From NCBI RefSeq assembly GCF_024808665.1, contig NZ_JANUBZ010000022.1, positions 1-46,432 of the forward strand: a stretch of DNA of 46,432 nt. Direction: 5' to 3'. The notes below the pieces were generated by a model. That model did no database searches. It was given only the letters and a program-made list of their open reading frames with translations, and had not been told where the DNA came from. Numbering within the stretch: the first letter of the stretch is position 1; the number at the start of each line of letters is the position of its first letter. This document shows positions 25,150 to 33,719 of the stretch, in pieces. Made by a program: the position numbers and the translations under genes. This DNA comes from Mucilaginibacter empetricola. Lineage in GTDB: Bacteria > Bacteroidota > Bacteroidia > Sphingobacteriales > Sphingobacteriaceae.

Positions 25150-25898
25150 CTTCCCTTAATCCGTTATAATGTAATCGATTGCCATCGACTTTAGTCAACG
25201 AAATAATAGGCAAACAGTGGCTTTAGTCTAAACGTCCGTCTGGTTAATTGGTTAAAGTCAGATACCTTTTTAACCTCACAATTAACTTTTGGTAACCGGC
25301 AGCGAATGAAATGCTTTAGTTTTTTTATCGGGCTACCAGCTGCCGTCATCCGCTGATATATCAATCCCAAGGCTTATTGTAACCTTGATTATGATTGACT
25401 CTTATAATGATTTTCGGCAATCGATTGCCGAAAATCAACTTTATTGCCCATTCACTATAATACTAAAATAGCACTTTAATAAGTTTTTTTACCTCATTTA
25501 GGGGCTCATTTGTCAATGTTTTGCACCTTTTAGCTGTGTTTAGACTGCTGATGTTGTATTAATTTATTGATAATCAATGTTTTGAATATGGTTGACATTT
25601 GTGCCCCTATTTATCCACAACCACGCTTCAATTACCATATAAATTTACCACCAGTATAATGAATAATGAGTCGGTGCTTCAATTACACCGGTTTAAATAA
25701 GCCTAAAGAGTTCGTATACAAATTTTGCTGGACATTGATTAGAATAGCGTAAACACCTGTTCCTGTCAATAATATATTGCCCAAAATGCGGCGCTGTATT
25801 TTATCCTGCAATTTGTTTTACCCACCTGCGGCACTTATACCAATTGTAAGCATAAACCAACAATCAATATAAATTAATTACTAAACTAACAAATCATT
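25150..25898. promoter_or_regulatory. Long control region upstream of susC
   Basis: About 750 bp with no credible gene. It holds a third ATTGTAACC (25376-25384), a 30-bp perfect palindrome (25408-25437), a matching 11-mer AATCGATTGCC at 25173-25183, and two copies of GCTTCAATTAC (25625-25635 and 25676-25686), 51 bp apart. The length and density of sites suggest several inputs to the susC promoter. Confidence 0.5.
25408..25437. promoter_or_regulatory. 30-bp perfect palindrome
   Basis: Arms TGATTTTCGGCAATC (25408-25422) and GATTGCCGAAAATCA (25423-25437) match exactly with no loop. No T-run follows on either side, so an operator for a dimeric regulator is more likely than a terminator. Its inner 11-mer AATCGATTGCC recurs at 25173-25183. 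Confidence 0.5.
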
Positions 25899-28800
25899 AT
25901 GGGAAAAATTCTACGAATGGCATTGCTGTTTATCTCCCTGGCAATGTGCTTTACGGTAATGGCACAAACACCGGGAACAGTAATCAAAGGTACAGTTACT
26001 GATGACAAGGGCGTTACGCTTCCGGGCGTAACGGTTACTGTTAAAGGTACCACAGTTGGTGCGCTTACCGATGTAAATGGCGCCTACACACTTACCGTGC
26101 CTTCAACAAGTAATATACTTGTTTTTAGATTTATCGGTATGGAAACTCAGGAAGTTGCCATCGGTACAAAAACAATTATTAACGTAGGCCTTAAATTATC
26201 ATCAACTGAGCTAACGGATGTGGTAGTTATAGGTTACGGCACACAAAAGCGTGGCGATATTAACAGCGCGATATCTTCTGTAAGTGCCAAAGATATTGAG
26301 AATGTGCCGCAAGCAAGTGTTGACCAAATGCTACAGGGCAGAGCCGCCGGTGTTACGGTTACTCAAAATTCGGGTGGCCCGGGTAGTGCTACATCAGTGC
26401 ATATCCGTGGTATTTCTTCTTTTACCACCAGCGAACCACTTTATGTTATAGACGGTGTGGCTATACAAGGTGGCCAGGGTAATGGATATACCGGATCAGG
26501 ACAACAACCGGGTGCCCAGCTAAACACAATTGGAGGCGCGCCAAATTCAGAAACGGCCGTTAGTCCGCTTGCACAGCTTAACCCCAATGATATCGAATCT
26601 ATCGATATACTTAAAGATGCTGCTGCTACCGCTATTTATGGTAGCCGGGCATCTAACGGTGTAATACTTATTACAACCAAAAAAGGTAAAAACGGTACTT
26701 CAAAAGTCGATTACGATTTTTGGTATGGTGTACAAAAGCAAGGCAAGTTTTTAGATATGATGAACCTGCAGCAATATGCTGTGCTTCAAAACTCACTTGC
26801 TGATGATTTTGGCGTGGGCAGACGTACTGAATTTGCCAACCCCAGCATTTTAGGCCCCGGCACTAACTGGCAGGCGGCTATATTTCAAAACGCGCCCGAG
26901 CAAAGTCATTCACTTTCATTTTCGGGCGCCCGGGATGGCAACGATTATTACATATCAGCAGGGTATTTGGATCAGGATGGTACCATCATAGGCTACCATT
27001 TTAACCGCTACACCTTATCTGCTAACATTAATTCACAAGTAAAACCATGGCTTAGGGTAGGTACAAGTATCGCAGCAAATCAAAGTAACGAAAACATTGG
27101 TTTAGGTAACGCTTCAGGGCTTGTTTATAATGCCCTGTTAGCTGCGCCAGATGCGGCGGTTTATAATGCAGATGGCTCATTTGCCGCTCCTTATACACCT
27201 CCAGGTGGTTTGCCAGAGGGTGGCCCAAACCCTGTGCAGCAAGGCTTAAATATTACCAATACAGTAAACAGAAGTAATATTCATGGCAACCTGTATGGCG
27301 ACATTAAGTTTACCAAGGATTTAACTTTGCACTCAGAAATTGATGGAAATTTTGACTGGAGCAAAGCAAAAGCGTTTGAGCCTACTTACTCTTACGGCGC
27401 TACAGGATCAACGCCTGCGTTTGAAAATCAGCAAGCAGCTTTGCAGGAATATGATGCAAGTGATAATTACTGGAACTGGGTTGAGCATTTAGATTATAAC
27501 CACACATTCGGTACTAAAAACGTGTTATCAGTGCTGGTAGGCCACGAAGTTTGGGAATCTACCTATGATGGTATAAATGCAACAACCAAAGGCTTTACAG
27601 CAGGCAATACACTTCAGACGCTAAACCTGGGTACGCAAACGGCTGATAATTTAGGAGAGCCAACAGGTAGTACCTCTATGGAATCGTTCCTGGCACGTGT
27701 TAACTACACTTACGATAACAAATACAGTATTTCTGCCAGCGGGCGTAGTGACAAGTCTTCGGAGTTTGCCGAAGGACATCAAACAGGTTATTTCCCTGGT
27801 GTGGCCGTGTCATGGAGAATATCACAGGAGCCATTTATGGCCGGGCTAAACAAAACCATAAGCAACCTTAAATTAAGAGTAGGCTATGGTGAAGTAGGTA
27901 ACTCAAATGTGCCACAGTATTCTTACGGATCAGCAATTATACCGGTTACTACCGGTTTAGGTACTGGTTTTAGTTTTGGTAATTTCAGTAACCCTAATCT
28001 AACCTGGGAAACAGACATTCAAAAAAATATAGGTCTTGATTTTAGCCTGCTTAACAACCGTATTGACGTTACTGTGGATGCTTTTGATAAAACATCAAAA
28101 AACTTTCTTTTTCAACCGCCCGCAACGCCTGCTTTCTTAGGTGGCGGCACGGCCGAATACTCGCAAGCGGCAGTAGTTCAGGAAGCTGTTAGAAACGCCG
28201 GTGAAATTGAAAATAAGGGTATTGAATTTACCATAAATACCAGGAACATTCAAGCCAAAGACTTTACATGGAGTAGTACGCTTATATTCTCACATTATGC
28301 AAACAAAGTAATTTCATTAGATGGTTTCCCGCCAATTGTTGAGCAAATTGGCTCAGGCGGTGGCTCTCTTATAACTGTTAACAGAACCGCAGTAGGTGGC
28401 CCGCTTGGAGAGTTTTATGGGTATAAGGTGCAGGGTATTGTGAGCAGCCAGGCACAGTTAGATTATTTAGCCGCCCATCCGCAAAATGTTGTTGGTGTAC
28501 CATCAGTAATAACCAGCGACAAAACTGTAGCTAACGGTTTATATTTAGGCGATATTCAGTATCAAGGCAACAATAACGGAGCCCCGAACACGCAGTATAA
28601 CCTGGGAAACCCAAATCCTGATTTTACCTACAGTATTGGCAATAACTTTACTTACAAGGGTTTTGATCTATCGATATTTTTAACCGGACAGTACGGTGGA
28701 AAGATATTAAATGCCCTTGAATTTCAAACTGAAGGTTTAGATGGTTTGTATTCAAATCAAACAGCAGCGGCTGCAAACTATTGGACCCCAACTAATCAAA

Positions 28801-29120
28801 ATACAAATATCCCATCGCCAAGAGCAACTTTTGGTAATAATAACCTGGTTATGAGCGACAGGTTTTTAGAAAGCGCTTCATTTTTGAGGTTACAAAATGT
28901 TCGTTTTGGCTATAATTTGCCGGCAAAATGGGCAAAGGTTGTTATGATGAACCACTTAAAAGTATTTGTTAGCGGACAAAATTTATATGTGTTTACAAAA
29001 TACAACGGCTTAGATCCCGAAGTTGGTTTTGCAAATCAAAACGTGTTATTGCAAAATATAGACAATGGCAGGTATCCTATACCGCGCGTAGTAACATTTG
29101 GCCTTAATGCGGAATTTTAA
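25899..29120 (+). CDS. susC: SusC-type TonB-dependent outer-membrane transporter
   Basis: The 1073-aa product has a signal peptide (MGKILRMALLFISLAMCFTVMAQ) and a CarboxypepD_reg-like domain (about residues 28-105, VIKGTVTDDKGVTLPGVTV). A TonB box region (DVVVIGYGTQKRGD, 108-121) and a plug (about 122-240 with QMLQGRAAGVTV) follow, then a 22-strand barrel ending in an aromatic-type C-terminus (FGLNAEF). It imports oligosaccharides captured by SusD. It is the first gene of the PUL operon and is followed after 19 bp by susD. Confidence 0.95.
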   Translation: MGKILRMALLFISLAMCFTVMAQTPGTVIKGTVTDDKGVTLPGVTVTVKGTTVGALTDVNGAYTLTVPSTSNILVFRFIGMETQEVAIGTKTIINVGLKLSSTELTDVVVIGYGTQKRGDINSAISSVSAKDIENVPQASVDQMLQGRAAGVTVTQNSGGPGSATSVHIRGISSFTTSEPLYVIDGVAIQGGQGNGYTGSGQQPGAQLNTIGGAPNSETAVSPLAQLNPNDIESIDILKDAAATAIYGSRASNGVILITTKKGKNGTSKVDYDFWYGVQKQGKFLDMMNLQQYAVLQNSLADDFGVGRRTEFANPSILGPGTNWQAAIFQNAPEQSHSLSFSGARDGNDYYISAGYLDQDGTIIGYHFNRYTLSANINSQVKPWLRVGTSIAANQSNENIGLGNASGLVYNALLAAPDAAVYNADGSFAAPYTPPGGLPEGGPNPVQQGLNITNTVNRSNIHGNLYGDIKFTKDLTLHSEIDGNFDWSKAKAFEPTYSYGATGSTPAFENQQAALQEYDASDNYWNWVEHLDYNHTFGTKNVLSVLVGHEVWESTYDGINATTKGFTAGNTLQTLNLGTQTADNLGEPTGSTSMESFLARVNYTYDNKYSISASGRSDKSSEFAEGHQTGYFPGVAVSWRISQEPFMAGLNKTISNLKLRVGYGEVGNSNVPQYSYGSAIIPVTTGLGTGFSFGNFSNPNLTWETDIQKNIGLDFSLLNNRIDVTVDAFDKTSKNFLFQPPATPAFLGGGTAEYSQAAVVQEAVRNAGEIENKGIEFTINTRNIQAKDFTWSSTLIFSHYANKVISLDGFPPIVEQIGSGGGSLITVNRTAVGGPLGEFYGYKVQGIVSSQAQLDYLAAHPQNVVGVPSVITSDKTVANGLYLGDIQYQGNNNGAPNTQYNLGNPNPDFTYSIGNNFTYKGFDLSIFLTGQYGGKILNALEFQTEGLDGLYSNQTAAAANYWTPTNQNTNIPSPRATFGNNNLVMSDRFLESASFLRLQNVRFGYNLPAKWAKVVMMNHLKVFVSGQNLYVFTKYNGLDPEVGFANQNVLLQNIDNGRYPIPRVVTFGLNAEF

Positions 29121-29139
29121 TCACTCTAATAAAAAAGAA

Positions 29140-30780
29140 ATGAAAGAATATATAAAATATTTAATGGGTATGGGCGCAATGGTTGTTGTGGCTATAACTG
29201 GTTGTAAAAAAGATTTTTTTAACCGCCCGCCCGGAAACGAACCTACAGTAGGTTCGTATTACCAAACAGCTGCCGAAGTGCAGGCAAGTACAAACATTTT
29301 GTACGCTGCGCCGTGGTTTGGCTTTAACGGTAAAGCTTTTTTAGCAACAAGCGAGTTGCTGAGCGGCAATGCACGTTGCTATGTAGGTGCTGACCAGGAA
29401 TTTGGAGCTTATGCCAACTACACCGAGGGCAATGCTACGCCTGCGGTAACCAGTACCTGGAACTCGTTATACACCGTTGTAGCGCAGTCGAATGCGTTAA
29501 TAAATAATTTACCCACAGCCGTGCCGTCTTCTGTGCCTGCCTCAGTGGTAAATAATGCCCTGGGCGAAGCCCATTTAATGCGTGCTGCGGCCTATTTTTA
29601 CCTGGTGCGTATTTTTGGCAATGTGCCAATAGTTACAAACCCTACAGCAATTGCAGGCACTTCATCGACTGTACCTACAAACCCGGTAACTGATGTTTAT
29701 CATTTTATCGAGCTTGATCTGCAATTTGCAGAAGCCAATTGTACGCCTAACGTAGCAAGCACCGGCCATGTTTCCAGCGGGTCAGCATCTGGCTTATTAG
29801 CTAAAGTTTATTTATATGAGCAGAAGTATGCCCTGGCTAAAACCGAGGCCGAAAAAGTAATTAACAGCGGCGAATTTGGCATATTGGGTGTTGATGTTGC
29901 CGGCGCTACTTACAATAACTTATTCCAGATAGCTTTCAACAATAACAAAGAATCGATGATTGCGATGCAGTGGTCTTCAAATGCCGGATACGGGTTTGGT
30001 AACCAACTGCAATCAGTAATAGCATTAAACTCAACTATAACCGGCACCGGCGATGGTTATGGCGAATTAGGGCCGACTTTTGATTTACAAAATGCCTATA
30101 TAGCTGAAGGCGATACCATACGCAGGCATGGAACAATTATGATCCCGGGCGATCATTATGCTGAAATTGATAAAGCCACTGGTGGATATACAGTTCCGCT
30201 TAATGCCAGCGCCCAGGGTACTGCTGCAGGTTTGAAAAAATATGTAGTAGGCACCCCGGCTGATAATAATGGGTTAACCGCAACCCAGGCAACCAGTGGT
30301 AATACTTACATTTTGCGTTATGCCGATGTTTACCTAATTGAAGCAGAAGCGATTTTAGGTTTGTCGGCAAACCCGGGCACGGGACATGGTATTAGCTTAA
30401 CTGCCTCGTCTAATGACCCAACCGCTTTAAAATATATTAACATCATACGTCAAAGAGCAAACGTGCAGCCTTTAACAAGCTTTACTTACAAGCAATTGCT
30501 TAACGAAAGGCGTTTGGAATTTGCTATCGAGGGCGATTATTGGTATGATATACAACGTATTGATGGTTTTAACTCGGCTACACACCCTGTTGCCGAATCC
30601 ATTGAAGCTACAATTAACAAAGGCGATTCGTACGGCGCTACCGCTCCTACATACACTAACTATACAATTAACCAAACGTTTATTGTACCAACAGACGCCC
30701 AATTTATTATCCCAATACCCGCCACAGAGGTTGCTGCCGATCCGGCTTTGACAGGTCCTCCGGTTGCATATAAATTTTAA
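29140..30780 (+). CDS. susD: SusD-type outer-membrane glycan-binding lipoprotein
   Basis: The ATG at 29140 is used because the longer frame overlaps susC and because it gives a lipoprotein signal, MKEYIKYLMGMGAMVVVAITGC, with lipidated C22. The 546-aa protein has the RagB/SusD alpha-helical TPR fold (ALGEAHLMRAAAYFYLVRIFG around residue 140) and the conserved C-terminal LLNERRLEFAIEGDYWYDIQR. It forms the lid over the SusC barrel and binds the glycan at the cell surface. The next gene starts after 22 bp. Confidence 0.94.
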   Translation: MKEYIKYLMGMGAMVVVAITGCKKDFFNRPPGNEPTVGSYYQTAAEVQASTNILYAAPWFGFNGKAFLATSELLSGNARCYVGADQEFGAYANYTEGNATPAVTSTWNSLYTVVAQSNALINNLPTAVPSSVPASVVNNALGEAHLMRAAAYFYLVRIFGNVPIVTNPTAIAGTSSTVPTNPVTDVYHFIELDLQFAEANCTPNVASTGHVSSGSASGLLAKVYLYEQKYALAKTEAEKVINSGEFGILGVDVAGATYNNLFQIAFNNNKESMIAMQWSSNAGYGFGNQLQSVIALNSTITGTGDGYGELGPTFDLQNAYIAEGDTIRRHGTIMIPGDHYAEIDKATGGYTVPLNASAQGTAAGLKKYVVGTPADNNGLTATQATSGNTYILRYADVYLIEAEAILGLSANPGTGHGISLTASSNDPTALKYINIIRQRANVQPLTSFTYKQLLNERRLEFAIEGDYWYDIQRIDGFNSATHPVAESIEATINKGDSYGATAPTYTNYTINQTFIVPTDAQFIIPIPATEVAADPALTGPPVAYKF

Positions 30781-30802
30781 TTTAAAGCTTTAAATAAAGA
30801 CT

Positions 30803-31978
30803 ATGAAACTTAAACAATTAAAAAACTTAAACTGGGTGGTATCGGCTTTGATAGTACTTGGTTTGGCTTCATGCAAAAAGATGGAAAGTAATGTTGTCGG
30901 AACTGACGGCATCCCAACTATTACATCGGTGCATACCATAAGCAAAACAGATACTTCAAAAACGCAAAGGACAATAACAACGATTGACAGTAACGGTAAT
31001 ACTACAGTTACTAATGAAGGTTATCCAATAAATCCGGTAGCGTTTGATTCAGTTACGGTAAGCGGAAAAGGTGGAAACCTTTACCAGATAGTGGGTACAA
31101 ACCTGGGGAGCGTAACCCAGGTAACATTTAATGGGGTGGTGGCTTATTTTAACCCGGCATTTATTACCAATACCAGTGTTATTGTTACCCTGCCAACAAC
31201 CGCGCCATTTGGCCCTAAGCAAACCGGCGTACTTGCTTTAACTACTTTACATGGTACGGCTAACTATAAATTTACCGTTGTTCAGCCGCCGCCAACAATA
31301 GTTTCATTTAACCCGGTTGCAGCTGCCGTTGGCGATACTGTTACTATTACCGGTCTGGTTTTGGATAATGCAACATCAGTTAAGTTCGGTACAGTACCTG
31401 CTACCATCGTGAGCAATACATCCACCCAACTTAAGGTGTTGGTACCGGCAGGTGTAATTGAAGCGCTCATATCTGTTACTACGGCAGGGGGCACCACTGT
31501 ATCCACCGGCACATTCGGGTTTAAATACCTTATTTACCTTAACGGTTTAACCACCGGCTGGGGTGGTAACGGAGGAGGCTATACAGGTTATAGCGGTACC
31601 ACGTTTAATTTTGGAAACACCGCAAATCCTGGGGTTGGTACAACCTCTATCATGGCCACTTATGGAGGCCAGTATAGCGCAATTCAAATTGGCTATGGTT
31701 CTGGTTTACCGGCTGTAACAACTTCAACACTAGGGTTAACTTCGCTCAAATTCTCGGTATATGGCGGCGCTAACTCAAAAACAGGCGATCAATTACAGAT
31801 TGTTCTTGACGGCAATTACAACAATGCCGTTATAGTAACCATAACTGCGGGGGCTTACACTGATATTACTATTCCGCTAAGTAAATTTGGCAACCCTGCC
31901 ACAATTACCGAGTTTGTAGCACAAACATTCCAGGCTTCAAATGAGGTTGTATATATTGATTATATTGGGTTTATATAG
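30803..31978 (+). CDS. IPT/TIG-domain surface lipoprotein, probable glycan-binding protein (SusE position)
   Basis: The 391-aa lipoprotein has a signal ending ALIVLGLASC with lipidated C24. A linker and two IPT/TIG beta-sandwich domains follow, the second clearest at about 162-246 (PTIVSFNPVAAAVGDTVTITG). The C-terminal part of about 145 residues is rich in Gly, Thr and Tyr and ends EVVYIDYIGFI, like a jelly-roll carbohydrate-binding module. Such proteins sit next to SusD and bind the target glycan at the surface. The module type at the C-terminus is not recognised. A strong terminator follows. Confidence 0.82.
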   Translation: MKLKQLKNLNWVVSALIVLGLASCKKMESNVVGTDGIPTITSVHTISKTDTSKTQRTITTIDSNGNTTVTNEGYPINPVAFDSVTVSGKGGNLYQIVGTNLGSVTQVTFNGVVAYFNPAFITNTSVIVTLPTTAPFGPKQTGVLALTTLHGTANYKFTVVQPPPTIVSFNPVAAAVGDTVTITGLVLDNATSVKFGTVPATIVSNTSTQLKVLVPAGVIEALISVTTAGGTTVSTGTFGFKYLIYLNGLTTGWGGNGGGYTGYSGTTFNFGNTANPGVGTTSIMATYGGQYSAIQIGYGSGLPAVTTSTLGLTSLKFSVYGGANSKTGDQLQIVLDGNYNNAVIVTITAGAYTDITIPLSKFGNPATITEFVAQTFQASNEVVYIDYIGFI

Positions 31979-31997
31979 ATTGGTTAATTAAATTCCC

Positions 31998-32033
31998 GGC
32001 GCCATCACCCTACATAGGTGGTGGCGCCTTTTT
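31998..32033 (+). terminator. Terminator closing the susC-susD-lipoprotein operon
   Basis: A 12-bp stem with one wobble pair, GGCGCCATCACC (31998-32009) with GGTGGTGGCGCC (32017-32028), followed by five T residues. It may reduce rather than stop read-through into the following CBM-like gene. Confidence 0.85.
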
Positions 32034-32059
32034 AGGTTGCCCTATAATTTTTAGATTTT

Positions 32060-32593
32060 ATGAAGGCATATAGTTCTCTTATTGGTTTATCATTGTTGGC
32101 AGTGTTTAGCCATGCCAACGCGCAAAAAAACCTGGTTACCAACGGCGGTTTTGAGGATGATGATTTGTACGGATGGAATAACTATGGTGGCAAACAAACG
32201 CCGTGGGCTTTTAAAAGCGGCAAAAATGCATGCGCTATAATAGCACCCGCAACGGATAAATGGTTAGGTGTTGATCAAATTGTTAAAATTCCTAAAAAGG
32301 TGCAGGCCATTGACTTTAGTGCATGGCTAAAAACCGATAACGTGGTTAAGGGGAAAGATGACTGGGATGGTGCTGTATTTTCTGTTGTTTTTTTAGATAG
32401 TAATGATAAGGAAATGGGTGAGGCGATAAACATAATGAGACTAACCGGCTATCAGGAATGGACATTGGCCGAAAAGGTAATTAATGTACCCCCAAAGGCA
32501 TACAGTTTTAAAATTCTGCTGGCTTTGGGAAATGCATCGGGAACGTTATTGGTTGATGATGTTGTGGCAAAAGCAACAACGCCCGGTTCGTAA
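32060..32593 (+). CDS. Secreted CBM-like jelly-roll protein
   Basis: This 177-aa protein has a signal peptide (MKAYSSLIGLSLLAVFSHANAQ) and one domain that opens NLVTNGGFEDDDLYGWNNYGG and closes GTLLVDDVVAKA. That is the hallmark layout of galactose-binding-like/CBM4_9-type beta sandwiches found on glycoside hydrolases. It has no catalytic domain, so it is a free binding module or a small periplasmic or surface glycan-binding protein. It sits 27 bp after the terminator of the susCD operon. The ligand is inferred to be the same glycan. Confidence 0.7.
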   Translation: MKAYSSLIGLSLLAVFSHANAQKNLVTNGGFEDDDLYGWNNYGGKQTPWAFKSGKNACAIIAPATDKWLGVDQIVKIPKKVQAIDFSAWLKTDNVVKGKDDWDGAVFSVVFLDSNDKEMGEAINIMRLTGYQEWTLAEKVINVPPKAYSFKILLALGNASGTLLVDDVVAKATTPGS

Positions 32594-32686
32594 CCGGTTA
32601 TGATTGATGTAAATGAGAAATTTAGAGGTTGAATGTTAAATTAGTATTACTATATTGACGCTTTTTATAAACCAAAATAATTTAAG

Positions 32687-33562
32687 ATGACAAGCAATGT
32701 AATGCGCGAAATTACCCCGCTAACTCCAAGCGATTGCTTTACAATTTTTACACGGGTAAAAAAGAAATTTGACTTTCCGCTTCATTATCATGATGAGTAT
32801 GAACTTAATTTGATTTTGAACGCAAAAGGTGCCAAACGTGTAGTGGGTGGGCATATCGAAGTAATTGATGATCTGGAACTGGCGCTTATTGGCCCTAATT
32901 TATATCATGCCTGGTTTACTAACCAGTGTCAAAGTGAGTCGATTACAGAAATTACCATTCAATTTCATAAAGATCTTTTTGATGATAAACTGCTGAAAAG
33001 AAATCAGCTAAGTTTTTTGAAAAGCATGCTGGAACGCTCGCAAAGAGGCATAACCTTTGCGCCTGAAACCATTACAGCTTTAAAAGATCGCATCATAGCA
33101 CTCGACAAGAAAAGTGGCTTTGATTCTGTTTTGGAGTTGTTTTCTATCCTCCATGATTTGTCTACCTCGCGCAATATGAAAACACTCTCGGACCCGAGCT
33201 TTACAAACGAGAAGTTTTATTACAACAGCAGGCGTATTGAGAAAGTGTTTGAGCACATGAACAATAACTACAATAAGCAGGTAACCCTTGCTGAGGTGTC
33301 GCGTATTGCCAATATGCCCGAGGCTTCGTTTAGTCGATTTATAAAGAAACGTACCGGAAAAACCTTTATCGATAGTTTAAATGAAATCAGGCTTGGCCAT
33401 GCATCACGCATGTTAATTGATTCAACCACCACCGTGGCCGAAATTGCCTATAAATGCGGGTTCAACAATATCTCCAATTTTAACCGGATTTTTAAACGCA
33501 AAAAACTTTGCATCCCCAAAGAATTCAGAGAAACCTATACCGGCAACAGGGTCTTTATATAA
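32687..33562 (+). CDS. AraC family transcriptional regulator
   Basis: The 291-aa protein has an N-terminal cupin sensor (KKFDFPLHYHDEYELNLIL, with the usual histidine pair) and a C-terminal double HTH (about residues 190-290: VTLAEVSRIANMPEASFSRF and TTVAEIAYKCGFNNISNFNR). Such regulators bind a small sugar directly. It lies inside the PUL, downstream of the surface genes and upstream of the symporter and cytoplasmic enzymes, so it probably adds a second, intracellular control layer to the HTCS. Confidence 0.9.
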   Translation: MTSNVMREITPLTPSDCFTIFTRVKKKFDFPLHYHDEYELNLILNAKGAKRVVGGHIEVIDDLELALIGPNLYHAWFTNQCQSESITEITIQFHKDLFDDKLLKRNQLSFLKSMLERSQRGITFAPETITALKDRIIALDKKSGFDSVLELFSILHDLSTSRNMKTLSDPSFTNEKFYYNSRRIEKVFEHMNNNYNKQVTLAEVSRIANMPEASFSRFIKKRTGKTFIDSLNEIRLGHASRMLIDSTTTVAEIAYKCGFNNISNFNRIFKRKKLCIPKEFRETYTGNRVFI

Positions 33563-33719
33563 TAATTATCGACCTAAAACAGAACACGATTAAATAATCG
33601 GAAATTTATGGTTAAAAAAGTACTACACTTCTGTTGTTAATAAATATACTTTAGTCCACGCCATTATAAGCTGCTTGAAAAGCAATTTTTAAATTAAACA
33701 TCGTCAAACCATCAAATTA

